64,000 nucleotides of DNA. Origin: Gloeophyllum trabeum ATCC 11539 (Eukaryota; Basidiomycota; Agaricomycetes; Gloeophyllales; Gloeophyllaceae). Under the pieces are notes generated by a model. It made no database searches and was not told the origin of the DNA. It saw nothing but the letters and a program-made list of their open reading frames with translations. Position 1 is the stretch's first letter; each line of letters begins with the position of its first letter. Positions 1-10,699 of the stretch are shown here, piece by piece. The translations under genes and the position numbers were made by a program. The stretch is from assembly GCF_000344685.1 (NCBI RefSeq), contig NW_006920421.1, forward strand, positions 354,571 through 418,570, given 5' to 3'.

Positions 1-1340
1 AGCTGGGCATAAGATACGTCCCTATTTTACACTGTATATCATAGAGCTGACACAGATATTCCTATCTTTCTTGAAGTATCATCTGAATTCCACTAGACCT
101 CTCAGGATCATCTTGTATATTCCTTGATTTGCTATAGAGCTCTGAATATATTATGGATTTCCCGCATTTTTCACAATTTTTCTGGCCCTTCTACAGCCTG
201 CAATCAATTCCAGATACCAATGATTTAATGGCTCTGCAGATTGGGTGAACCTGCAGAGAGCCTATGTCATAGAAGGCAGGAGCCAATCAGAGTCCAGGAA
301 TCCAAGCCGACGCGGCCCGCACCTCAGCCACTGACTACAAGCCACTACAATAGTCAATTCCCACGATAAGCAATAAAAGTAAAACCGCCATGCGGACTAG
401 GACAAGACACACAATCGATAAATTCACCAAAATATTGTTGTAGACCCGTATAGCATACGCCCAGGACTAGAGAAAATAAAAGAGAGATAAGACGAAGAAT
501 TGAGCCCGCAAATGAGCAAACAATGGTCCCAGAGACTACAAAAATGCACCAAAAGTGGTTTTGTAGTCTCACATACAACCGGACATCCAATCGGAGTTTC
601 AAAAATGTAGTCTGCAATACAAAACATAACTCCCACGACTTCTCGGCACAAACAGTTCTCACGGGGTACAACATTCGGCACGCAGGCATATTTTGCGCGT
701 AAGGACTCGTCCTTCGTACCTCAGGACTCGTAATAATCCCTAGGTCCAAAGCCGTCTGGGGAGACGATGCCAATGCATTCAAACCCCAGAGGTGGATCAA
801 AGATGCTCCACCGGCCAAGGCGGGTGTAGCAGTGGGTGTCATAGGCAATCTGTGAGTGCCATACCACTTCGTTCGACTGCAATTGGCCTTGCTGAGCACC
901 GTCCATGAATCAATCAAGTATGACATTTCTGAGTGGCCCGAGAGCCTGTATTGGCTGGAGGTTTGCGTAAGTATGACAGGACTTTCAGATCAGTTTATAT
1001 GAGGATGCAAGTTGAACACGCGTACCTTGCAGGATGATAGAGATGCAATTTATAGTGGTTAGCCTTGTCAACCACTTTGAATTCCAAGTCGAGAAGAGCG
1101 TCCCCGAAGGGGGCAATGCTGCGACGTTCCCGCTCGTGGACGGAGAAGATGATAAAGGTCCGCAGTTGCCATTGCGTATATCACTCGTCCAGTGCTAGTA
1201 GTCTCCGAGAGAGAAATAATTACATACTACTACATGTGCTACTACATGCCAGTGTGAAATGAAACTGTGGCTGCAGAGCATTGCGAAGTTCCCACGGGCC
1301 TGCTTGTCCTCTTGCCTGGCAGTGTCAAGCACTCTTCGAA
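1..1340. other. Intergenic region upstream of COQ4
   Basis: I see no supportable gene here. Short open frames exist on both strands, but they lack family resemblance and consistent splice frames. The 1-250 segment is AT-rich. The last few hundred bases should contain the promoter and 5' UTR of COQ4. Confidence 0.5.
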
Positions 1341-2331
1341 ATGTCCGCGTGCTATAAGACCCCGCTGCGTTCTTCAATCAGGGCACAAAGAGTATTCCCT
1401 TCGACCATCCTCAGAACTGTCCTAAGACGTTCCGTCGCGTCGAAGCCCGTATATGAAGGGCACATACCTTTAAACGCACTCGAGAATGCTTTCCTAGCTG
1501 TTGGATCCGCGGTCATGTCTCTCGCAGACCCGAGAAGAGGCGGTACGTAGAGTGACATAAATTTGAGCGAGATTCAAATGCCTATCTCTAGTTCAGATAT
1601 GATTGCGGCACTCGGAGAGACTACCGCTGGTCCGGCATTACCTCGTCTTCGAGATCTTATGCTGGAAAACGCGGAAGGCCGCCAGATTCTGAAGGACAGA
1701 CCACGAGTGAACTCTCATACGGTGGATATGGACGCGTTGGCCCGACTACCTGAAGGTACATTCGGCCGGGCGTATGTGACCTGGTTGGAACGATGCGGCG
1801 TAACGCCAGATACACGAGAGCCGGTGAGTGCAGCGCTGACATTCGTTCGCGCGTTCAGATCGTGTCAATAGACTTTCCTCGACACAGGTACACTACATCG
1901 ACGACCCCGAGCTAGCCTACGTCATGCAGCGCTACCGCGAATGCCATGACTTCTACCACTGCATCTGCAACCTCCCCGTCAACGTCTCCTCCGAACTCGC
2001 ACTCAAATTTTTTGAGTTTGTGAACCTCGGCCTGCCCGTTGCCGGCATCTCCGCCGCGTTCGGTCATCTGCGACTGTCCTGGCCTCAGCGTCAGCGACTC
2101 TTCGCGGAGTACGTCCCCTGGGCACTGAAGTGTGGGAGCAGTGCGCGGAGCATGATCACCGTGTATTGGGAAAAGCGGTGGGAGCAAAGCGTGCAAGAGA
2201 TGAAGAAGGAGCTGGGGATATGGGATCCCCCCGAAGCAAAGTGGCCTAAAGCCCTGAGCGAGGCGAAAGCTGCTGCTGCCAAGCGGGCAGCTGTGCCGTC
2301 TCATGGAGAATCTCAATCACATGTTGTATAG
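1341..2331 (+). CDS. COQ4: Ubiquinone biosynthesis protein COQ4, mitochondrial
   Basis: Three exons, 1341-1542, 1597-1823 and 1888-2331, give 290 aa with every junction in frame. COQ4 is the scaffold of the coenzyme Q synthome on the matrix face of the inner mitochondrial membrane, and more recent work links it to ring decarboxylation/hydroxylation. The zinc-ligand motif HDxxH-x11-E is intact: HDFYH is followed by exactly eleven residues and then Glu. The family blocks HIPLNALENAFLAVGSA, DPRRGDMIAALGETT and the late GLPVAG stretch are present. The first ~45 residues are Arg/Ser-rich with almost no acidic residues, as expected for a mitochondrial presequence. ATG 1341 is the first in-frame Met; the frame remains open upstream but without an ATG. 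Exon 1 ends in phase 1, and joining it to exon 2 creates the conserved Asp of RRGD. It converges on the gene at 2651-4856. Confidence 0.95.
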
Positions 2332-2650
2332 ACCTCAATCTTTTGGCCAACTTGCTGATAGATATCTGCGATCCGCCGCAAACAATGTTATATCACGGCT
2401 GTGATCTACTACCCCTTGTCAACCGCGTATAGCTTCGAAGTGACTATAACGCATAAATTATAGGGTCTAAGTCTTTTTCTTGTGAATTTCTCTACACATA
2501 CGTAGAGAAATATGATATGCAAGTAGAATGGACGTGATATGAATGCTCTCCAAAAAATGTGATTTGTGCAATATTGCGAGACATGCCAGGAAAAAGGAAC
2601 CTGATCAATCCCCAAGGGATCACCTCACCATCTCCATCAAATATCTAATC
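2332..2650. other. Convergent intergenic region
   Basis: This is the 3'-3' spacer between COQ4 (+) and the Ser/Pro-rich gene (-). It is AT-rich and should hold both polyadenylation regions. I see no gene in it. Confidence 0.6.
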
Positions 2651-4856
2651 CTATGCCAAGCGGCCAATCTTCGACCTTCCCCCAAAACTCGGGAGCTTTG
2701 ATGACATCGACATGCTCTTCGGCACCGGCAACTTAGTCTCGGTCCCGGTCCCAGAGAACTTGTGCATCGACTGCGAAGGAACCCGCAAGCCGGAGATCTT
2801 GGGTTTTGACTCGCCATGACTGGTCACCTGCTGCACAGGTTTCTTGGACTCTGCCACAGCGCGCGGGAGCACAGGAGGCCGCTGCACCCCCGTGATACGT
2901 GCGGGACCCATTCCTGACCTGCTGGTCGGGACTAAGGCGGACCGAGTCCCAGCAAGTTGAGTGCTCATGCTGGCCGTGGGCGCAATCGGCTTGTGAGTCG
3001 AAGGAAGCACAAACTTCGAGCCAGGAGCGGGTCTCTGAACGCCTTTCACCACGACACGAGGCTGAGTTGAGATGACGCCCCCAGAAGTGGACGCCGAAGG
3101 GGCAGCAACGGATGGTCTTCGGGTTGCGCGAGACGCAGGAGCGGGAGCCGCAGTAGGCCTCGCGGGTGGATGGGCCGGCCCTTCAGGACTGTGGGGATCA
3201 GCGGAGAGAGTCTTGTAATGACCTTTGCCTGTCCCGGCGCGCTTCACGATGCGCAGGGCAGGCACAGGTTGAACCGCGGGAGCGGCTTGGGCGAATGATG
3301 GTCTCGTCGACGGACTGCAAATGTCCGCGCGAGATAGCCTACGTGGCTTGGTCGGTGCTACTGGTGTCCCATTTTCGTCTGTTTCGCATCAGAGTAAGAT
3401 GTGGCAGTTAAGAGTGATGCTACAACCGAGCAGAACGCACCGATGGAATTCGACCCGGCTTCCTTACTGGAACCCGGGGAGCATTGCGGCACAGAGTGCC
3501 GTATCGCGCCTCTAGCACTGGGCTGGGGGGCTGATGACGACCAGTTTAGTTCTTACCAGCAAAGCGTGCGTATAACGGACTTACTCGATTCCTGTGAGGT
3601 AGACAGCCCTGGGGCCGTGTTATTTTCCGGGGCTATACGAAAGATAACAGTTAGTCAGGTGGAGGTAGTAGCATACTTATAGGGCGCACTTATGACGGAG
3701 AACTTCGAGGTAGCCTGAGGTGTAGATGGTGTGGGAAGGCGGTCCGAGTCCCTGTGACCCAGATTCTCGAGTTGAGAGCTAGAGCTTGACAGATCTTCCG
3801 CGGCATCGCTAGCAGGTCGAACAGGTCGCGCCTCAGCCGTAGTATCCTGCTCTGTCTCCTCGGGACCGTTGGGGCCAGATCGCTCATTCTTAGCGATGAT
3901 CGCCTCCATAGCCTTCTCCTCAGCCTCAATATCAAAATCGTCTTCCGGAGCTGATTCATTCAAGAACGAGATCCTGTCATTCAGCAGATCGAAGGATGAT
4001 TCCGCTTGGAGATGCATATTGAAAGAGGTGTGTAGATCAAGGGAGTTGCGGTTCTTGGACCTTAAAATATGCCTCGTACCGGATTTCGGAGTCGCACCCT
4101 GGGGTGCGAGATATGAACTAGAAATTGCCGACGATGTGCTGGCGGATGGCGGCAAAGAGGACAGGGAGGCGTTAACCAATAGGTTAGTCGTGGACGAGGG
4201 GATGAGGTGCGCAGTAGACGTATCCAGCGATGGCGCGTAAGATGCATCTTCTTGAGGTGCCCGTGAGACGACTATGGAAGTCGGTAGCGTACTTAACTCA
4301 GAGGATGACAGGTCCCCTTGATCGCTGGCGGCAATTGTTTCTCGGGCGGGGTTGGCAGATGTCGAATCCAGAATAGCAGTGCGGAGGTCACAATTCGGGA
4401 AGGAATGAGCGGTATTGGTCTTGTATAAGTGTTCCTGGGTCACGTCCGATTGTGCGGGGGATTCCGTATTGGCTAGAGGTCGCAAAGCACTGACAGCCGG
4501 CCATTAAGTACAGAGCAGCATGTAACAATGGTTAGACCTCCTTACCGCTCCTGCAGTTGATTAATTGCAGACGTGTTCTCTCGATTCTGCGGCTCTGTCT
4601 CCCCCCATTGGTCGTCTTCAAGATTGCCACTTTCTATGTCCACCAATTGCCCGCTATACTCCCAGAGCGAAGGTCCTTTCTCAGTTGTATGAGTAGAATA
4701 AGTCTTGTTAAAGAAAGCCGTGAGTGTCAATCTCTCTTGACCATCTCCTTCGTTCTCCTTGTCCGACTCGCGCAAAGTAGGCGATTTGGGAGCAGAAACT
4801 GAAGGAGATTTCAAAGGGTCAAACAAGCTAAGCAAACTCTGCCGTGGTCCGCTCAT
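2651..4856 (-). CDS. Ser/Pro-rich disordered protein with KEN box (unknown function)
   Basis: Model on the minus strand: exons 4856-4546, 4489-3677, 3608-3585, 3511-3468 and 3378-2651, 639 aa. Exon 3 is only 24 nt, a multiple of three, so skipping it also keeps frame; that part is uncertain. The rest is supported by junctions that restore frame, for example R|A-L-R-P-L-A. I do not recognise a folded domain. The protein is low-complexity, rich in Ser, Pro, Thr and Ala, with an acidic middle (around EDDFDIEAEEKAMEA) and a basic Pro-rich C-terminal third. The N-terminus carries RQSL (RxxL type), two K-S-P sites and a KEN tripeptide at residues 33-35 inside SDKENEGD. These motifs suggest a cell-cycle-regulated, APC/C-targeted protein, which is inference only. 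Confidence 0.7.
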
Positions 4857-5542
4857 GATGGTCGTTACAGTTTAAGCAAGGGTCGTCTCAGCAGGTAAAT
4901 GTCGGAGTGGAAGCGGGGAATGTCGCGAGGTCACGGAAGTGGTGGCATCACACGCGACGTCGCACGTGTCAGTTGAACTTAGTCACGTGCTACTAGTTAT
5001 GTCAGCAACGTGAAAGGCAAGTTCTGTAGTTCAGAGCTTTGTGGCCGTCTACGCTGTTTTGAGAGATACAGTACTAGGCCGGCGTCGTGATTGACTTGTA
5101 CCATATTATGGGTATGCGTTCTCTAAGGTCTATATCGAGAGTAGTACGCCGGATGATGCGCATCTTGATGGCGCCGATATATAATCAGAACGAAGTCTCT
5201 CCTGTGAGTCCTTTCACCCCCATCTAAGATAAAAGGGCTAATAACGACAGGTTTATCAAGACGAAAGATACTGTCTTATAGCAACGGTCACAATTTTCTC
5301 CGTATTGAGATGATCGGTAGCGTCCGACCGGAAATCCGACGGTCTTCGTGATATCTGATACCCAACCTGTAATTCAGTTGCATTCAGGTACTCTGCCCTC
5401 GAATACCCAGCTATACCCTGTACCATGACAACCAGCACCTGCTGGTAATTCTATTCTGTGGTTCGAGGATGTGATCTTTACTGGGAACGCGTATATATAC
5501 CTGGCCTTTAGCGCTGCAATGCGATACCCTCCCCTATTAATC
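4857..5542. other. Divergent intergenic region
   Basis: This lies between the starts of the Ser/Pro-rich gene (-) and the DUF6534-like gene (+). It should hold promoter sequence for both. A TATA-like stretch occurs near 5175. No gene was recognised. Confidence 0.5.
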
Positions 5543-7190
5543 ATGGAGAATGAAATTCTAGGCACCGTTTTTGCCCCGCTGCTCCTCGGATTCATGGTAG
5601 CAACAGCGTAAGTACCTGCTTATGACACACTGTACGCTACCTGAGCTTTAGCTTCATTTCCCGAACACAGATTGTATGGGATCACCTGCGGGCAGGTAAT
5701 CCGCTACTATTCTACCTATAACGATGATCTACCTTCCACGAGAATGCTGGTGAGCTGAGTCTTGCGTATGCCATGACATATCTGAGGAACATACACTCAT
5801 AGGTTGGATTAGCCTTTGTGGTGCGTACTCTGTCATTTAGAGATTAATCACTAAAATTCCCTTCGCAGATGGATACGGTACAGCAGCTCCTCATGAGCGA
5901 TACCATCTGGTTCTACCTAATTTACCGTTCCGCTGGAGACTCTCCATCTATCCGCAAAGCTTACTGGCATGTGTACCTTTGCGTAATATGCCTCTCAGAC
6001 TTACCTTCCTTCCAGGTCCCTCATTGCATGTTCTTTTTTGTTCGCACTGCTTGCGCTTCATATTCACCACTTGTTTCTCAGGTCTACGTTGTACCGACTG
6101 TGGGTCTTTTATCATATTGAAAGTCACGCGAGTCTTATTGATGGTGCCCGACAGGAGACCGCGGTGGTTATTGTTCAATGGCAAGTCTAATAAGAAACGT
6201 TTTCTAGATCCCGCTCTTACCTTACTAAGGTCCAGCCTTTTTGTTCGAAGAATCTGGATTGGTAAGGTCTTATTAAACGATTGGCCGTCGTCTCACCTGC
6301 GCGTCAGTGTCTGAGCACAACCCAATGACCTACTTGTTTGTAAGTTTGGCGTACTCCTCGCGGTACACTTGCTGAAGCTCTAGCAGTATCTCCCTATTGT
6401 GGTGGGCACACGTATGCGTTCTATTCTTACTAGATATAGTAATATGTATACTGACATATATTGCTGTGGAAGTCGGAACAATAGGTAAGTACGTATCTGT
6501 GGAATATGATGTTTTCTTACCCTACATTTAAGGCTACGTCACGAAAAGGTATTATTGCTGCATTCCAGTCCATTGATCATTCGTGACGCCCTGGCCTAGC
6601 TTCATGTTTCCGGATTTCGAGAACGGATCTAAATACGAAGTACGCTTGACCGAATATTTCTCCTTGAGACATTGTTGACCGTTGTTGTAGTGGATTGCGA
6701 TTACAACGGCAGGATGTCGGACGATCACAGACCTTGCCATTGGTGTGGCGATTTGCATAGCTCTCAAGGCTAAAGCTGGATTACTATGGAGCAAGTACGT
6801 TTCTCTCTCGAGACTCTTATAGCTCTACTCGACGCTCACCATCTCTCTACTGCCAGTTCATTCGTCAAACTTATTGGGGACCTGGCAATCGTATCGGGGG
6901 TCCTTACGAGGTACGCTGCTCGTACGCTCATATCATGATACAAGAAGATCAAACATGAGAATAGCCTCGCATCCACAGCTTACCTGATCTCGGTATGTCT
7001 AACGTTCTCCTCCGTACCGTTGCCCTAATGCGCGGTGTGCACGTGTAGTTGATCACTAGGCCTTCGAACTTGACTTACACTGGGTTGTACTATGTATACG
7101 GCAAACGTAAGAATTGATTCCCTGTTCTCCCAGAACGACAACTGACTCTGAGCTCCACAGTTCATGTTAATACTCTACTAGCCGGGTAAG
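5543..7190 (+). pseudogene. DUF6534-like multi-pass membrane protein, probably decayed
   Basis: The 5' half follows the basidiomycete DUF6534 membrane-protein pattern: an ATG at 5543, a helix ending LLLGFMVATA, then LYGITCGQVIRYYSTYNDD, VGLAFVMDTVQQLLMSDTIWFYL and, after another intron, SLIACSFLFALLALHIHH and LYRLWVFYHIE. Family order is membrane helix, LYGxTxxQ, DTxHQ-like segment, YRxW. The join from AYW to SLIA requires a GC donor (TACTG|GCATGT) with a normal YAG acceptor; otherwise there is a frameshift. Beyond about 6200 no continuous model could be built. Stops interrupt candidate exons, although a segment near 7050-7180 (TYTGLYYVYGK, then FMLILY and a stop) resembles the penultimate family block. 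The usual LNxR C-terminus is absent. I read it as a degenerating paralogue of the gene at 53878. A poorly modelled but functional gene is the alternative. Confidence 0.5.
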
Positions 7191-7642
7191 CTTGCGGTTC
7201 GACTCATATCTACCGTCCCCGCTGATCAGTGGGACCCATTCTCAGACTTAACGCAAGAGAACTGCTCAGAGCTCTTGCCAAGAACCGCTTTGTCCCTAGG
7301 GCCCCTCCAGGATGGCCCCGGCTTTTTCGCAATAATTCGTCGCATCGGACATTCCCCTTTCCGAGTGTCTGATTTCCTTGCGCTTGACATCTGTATTTTA
7401 TTGGTCTTGTACTATACCTCTCAATTTCCAGGTGGACTTAGACACATTTATTTCACGGCCTCGACTTCACATATGCCTTACGTTAGCCGGCGTTGTACCT
7501 CTCAATATTTGTTCGTGTTCCATTTTTCATGACCGTGGACTCTGGTGCCACATAGGCACGTGGACTTACTTAACTTAGAAGCGGCTTAATCAACGTACTT
7601 AGTCCGGGCTTTGCCACTGTCATTACATTTCTACTTGCTACG
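7191..7642. other. Intergenic region upstream of CWC2
   Basis: No supportable gene. It presumably contains the CWC2 promoter. The short open frames here have no recognisable family features. Confidence 0.5.
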
Positions 7643-8878
7643 ATGAGTACTGAAACGGCTGTAACGATTTCTGAACCGCATGCTGTGGTGAACACAACTA
7701 AGAAGCAAAAGAAACTAAAACCTGCGCGGAAACAGGTCAAGCCGGGCGAGGTGGAGAAGAAAGAGGCGCCTCAGACCGGTCAAGTATACAACATCTGGTA
7801 TAACAAGTGGGCAGGCGGTGATAGGGAGGATAACTACTCCAAGTGTGTATCCCTCGTGCCTTTACTTTGATGAGATGACTTACTGACTTCATCACAGCAA
7901 AACTAAGTCGCAGACGCGCTGCAACATCCGTAAAGATGCGGGCCTGACGCGCGCCAACACGACTGGGATGAAGTACTATTGCCTCTTCTTCGCGCGGGGA
8001 TGCTGCCCGTATGGTTGGGAATGTGAATACCTGCACATGCTGCCTGACGAGTCGACGGAGCTGCCGGATAACTCAAAGGACGTGTTCGCGCGGGACAAGT
8101 TCGCAGACTACAGAGATGATATGGGCGGTGTCGGAAGTTTCCAACGGCAGAACAGAACACTGTACATCGGACGGATCAAGGAGACAGGAACGGGGCCTGA
8201 GACAGAAGAGGTGGTTAAGCGGCATTTCAAGGAGTGGGGAGAGATCGAAAAGAGTGCGTCTCTCTTGGACCGTATTTCCTTCTGAACTTCTTGTCTGAAA
8301 TCTCTCCAGTTCGAGTACTACAATATCGCTCCGTCGCCTTCGTCACGTACGTCTCGGAGCTAAACGCCCAGTTTGCCAAGGAGGCGATGGCATGCCAGTC
8401 ACTTGACAATGACGAAATCCTCAACGTACGATGGGCCACGGAGGACCCGAACCCGACGTCGAAAGTGGCGGAGAAGCGGCGGCTGGAGGAAATCGGACAG
8501 AAGGCTATCCAGGAGAAGATGGACCCACGGATCGTGGATGCCATGCGCGCTATGCGGGCGCTCGAGGATGGCGACGTGTTGGATGAGACGGAGGAAGGAG
8601 ATGACGGCCCGGATACGAAGCGGCGGAGACTGGAAATCGAGGATGGGAGAGGAGAGAGCGAAGAGCCGGACTACGAGAATGAGGCGGAGGAGTTGCTGCG
8701 AGAAGAGGCGGAGCAGAAGAAGGCAGGCCTGCTCAGCACGGACACCCTGGAATCGTTGAAGTATTTCGCAGAAATACAGAAACAAACCGGTGTGGCAAGA
8801 CTGGCCGCGGTGAAGCCCCCTCCAGCTCCAGCTCCTGCTGCGTTAGGTCTGGCGGACTATGCGAGCGACGATGAGTAG
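7643..8878 (+). CDS. CWC2: Pre-mRNA-splicing factor CWC2 (CCCH + RRM)
   Basis: Exons 7643-7842, 7898-8253 and 8310-8878 give 374 aa in frame. CWC2 (human RBM22) is an NTC-related protein that contacts U6 snRNA and the pre-mRNA in the catalytic spliceosome. Visible features are the N-terminal YNIWYNKW block, the Cys-rich Torus/CCCH zinc finger (RCNIRKDAG...YYCLFFARGCCPYGWECEYLH), the connector DKFADYRDDMGGVGSF, and an RRM with RNP2-like TLYIGRI and RNP1-like SVAFVTYVS. VRWATEDPNP follows the RRM, as in orthologues. The C-terminal ~130 residues are acidic, charged and helical (LEEIGQKAIQEKM..., EAEELLREEAEQKK), ending LGLADYASDDE. The RRM is split by the second intron, and the acceptor at 8310 restores EIEKIRVLQYRS. 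It converges on TMA46. Confidence 0.95.
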
Positions 8879-9170
8879 ACCTTTTGTAATATAATGTGCT
8901 TGCACTCCTTTGTCGATTTTTCTCTTTTATTCGACAGAAAGGATTCCTCGAAAGGTTCCCATAAATGCGCTCACAGTCGATAAACTGATGCCGTTCATGA
9001 AGTGTACTAGATCGAAGCAGGAACTCTTTATATCCTCCAGGCACTGGATATCGTCCCTCGGAGTTGCCTATAAAGACAATTGTAGTGGATATATTGTGAA
9101 GTGACAGTGTTGGTCAGTCCGTAGATCATGACATATATTATACATCCTAGCAGCGATCATTGTTACCACA

Positions 9171-10599
9171 TCACTCCCGACCTCCTCCACTTCCGTCCGC
9201 TTCGCCACCCCCGTCTTGCAGCCCAAGCTCCCGGAGCCTCCGCTCCTCCTCCTCCAGGTCCTCCTCCTCCTTCTGCTTCCTGTACTTCTCCAGGTCCCAG
9301 TCCTCCTCTTCGTCGTCGTCCGAGTCCTCGAACCACTCGGGATTGTATTGGAACTGTGGCGCAAAGATCAGCACTTGGGGAGTGATGACAAAGACACAGA
9401 CGTACAAGATCTCTGCCGCTCATTCCCGTGTTCTTCCCGGCTGCCGCGGCGGTGCTCTTTGCCTTGCGGATGGCCTCCTCCTCTGCTTGCTTCTTGTCCA
9501 TCCGAGTCTGTTTCCACTTGGCGAACGTCTCTGGCGTCACTGGCGTTAGGTTGCTGCCCAGTTTGTGCCGCTGTGTTCCGGGCGGTCAGAATGGCTCAGC
9601 CGCACTCAGGGAGACATGGGGATTGCGCACCTCGACTTCCAAGAATTCCTCAAGACTGATCTCCGCTGCTTTGGCAGCGTCCTCTTCACGCTTCTTCTGC
9701 GATTTGAGGACGAAGCCTGGTGGGAGGGCGTGCCGATATTGGCAGTTCTCGCCACCATTTGGACATTCCCAGAACCAACCGAACCTTTGTGCCAGTTCGT
9801 CAGCAGGATCATAGGTTGCTATGCAAAGGGTACCTACTTTCCAGATTCGATGGCCTCGATGAAGTACTTGCATACGATCTGTGGAATTATAAGCGTGAGG
9901 GCATGTGAGCGGTCTGAACAGGTAGTGAACGAACGTCTGTCGTTGTCCGTGGATTGCCATGTTTTGATAACACAACGCTACGAAGCTTCTCTTCGTCCCA
10001 TGTGTCCATCGTATCTGTGCCATCCGTTCATTCGCAAGTGACCCTCTCCGGCTTTGTAACCAGAACGTACCCTTCGCCTTGTCCTCTCTCGTATCCGCAT
10101 ACACATTCCTCTTCTCGACCTTCCTCTCCACGTTCATATCATGGCTGAACTTACACTTGCTCCCCTTCTCGCAGTTCCCAGCCTTATAGAACACACACAG
10201 CACTGTCTTCGGGTCCACGCCGAACGGCACCTTCTGCGTCTGCACGGGCTTGAGCAGCGCCGCCTCCTCTTTCTTCTTCTTCTCTGCCTCGAATTTCTCC
10301 TTCTCCCTCAGCGCTTTCTCCTTCTCCTTTTCCAGCTGAGCCCGCGATTTACCGGCTTGCGCTTGCTGTGCTTGGATCTGGGCTACCTGTTTCTGGACCT
10401 TGGCGGATTTGTTTTTCTAGCACTCGGTCAGATGCTTGTTCGGCGGGCCCCTATATAAATAACCGTACATTTTTCATACCAAAGGTCTGCATTTCTTCAT
10501 CAGGCACGTTCAATTGAACGAAACGGAATACAAACGAGCCTTATCCTCTTTAGGCTTCGAGGAGCTTGCCTTCGGTTGCTGCTGCTTCTTTGGTGGCAT
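9171..10599 (-). CDS. TMA46: Translation machinery-associated protein TMA46 / DFRP family CCCH protein
   Basis: Eight minus-strand exons: 10599-10540, 10486-10469, 10416-10071, 10014-9935, 9878-9838, 9784-9631, 9570-9406 and 9353-9171; 348 aa. TMA46 (human ZC3H15/DFRP1) binds and stabilises the DRG-type GTPase Rbg1 and associates with ribosomes. Order seen: basic N-terminus [10 protein letters not shown], the invariant [17 protein letters not shown], a Lys/Glu-rich coiled stretch, first CCCH finger ([19 protein letters not shown]), [15 protein letters not shown], second finger ([12 protein letters not shown]...[12 protein letters not shown]), [28 protein letters not shown] and a very acidic C-terminus. 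Exon 2 is only 18 nt (TFGMKN). Joining exon 1 to it needs a GC donor (AAG|GCTCGT), yet the product matches the family exactly. A TIR element starts about 100 bp upstream of the ATG. Confidence 0.93.
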
Positions 10600-10699
10600 G
10601 TTGGGCGATGCTAGAGAGTGTGGTCAAGCGGAATTGTGGCAGGCAGAGGGGGCTCTGAGGATATGGCGGACAGCTGTGAAGCTGCAGACTGAAGGCAAG

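Noticed and set aside
8227..8785. Minus-strand and alternate-frame open frames over CWC2
   Set aside because: Shadows of the charged, GC-rich CWC2 C-terminal exon.
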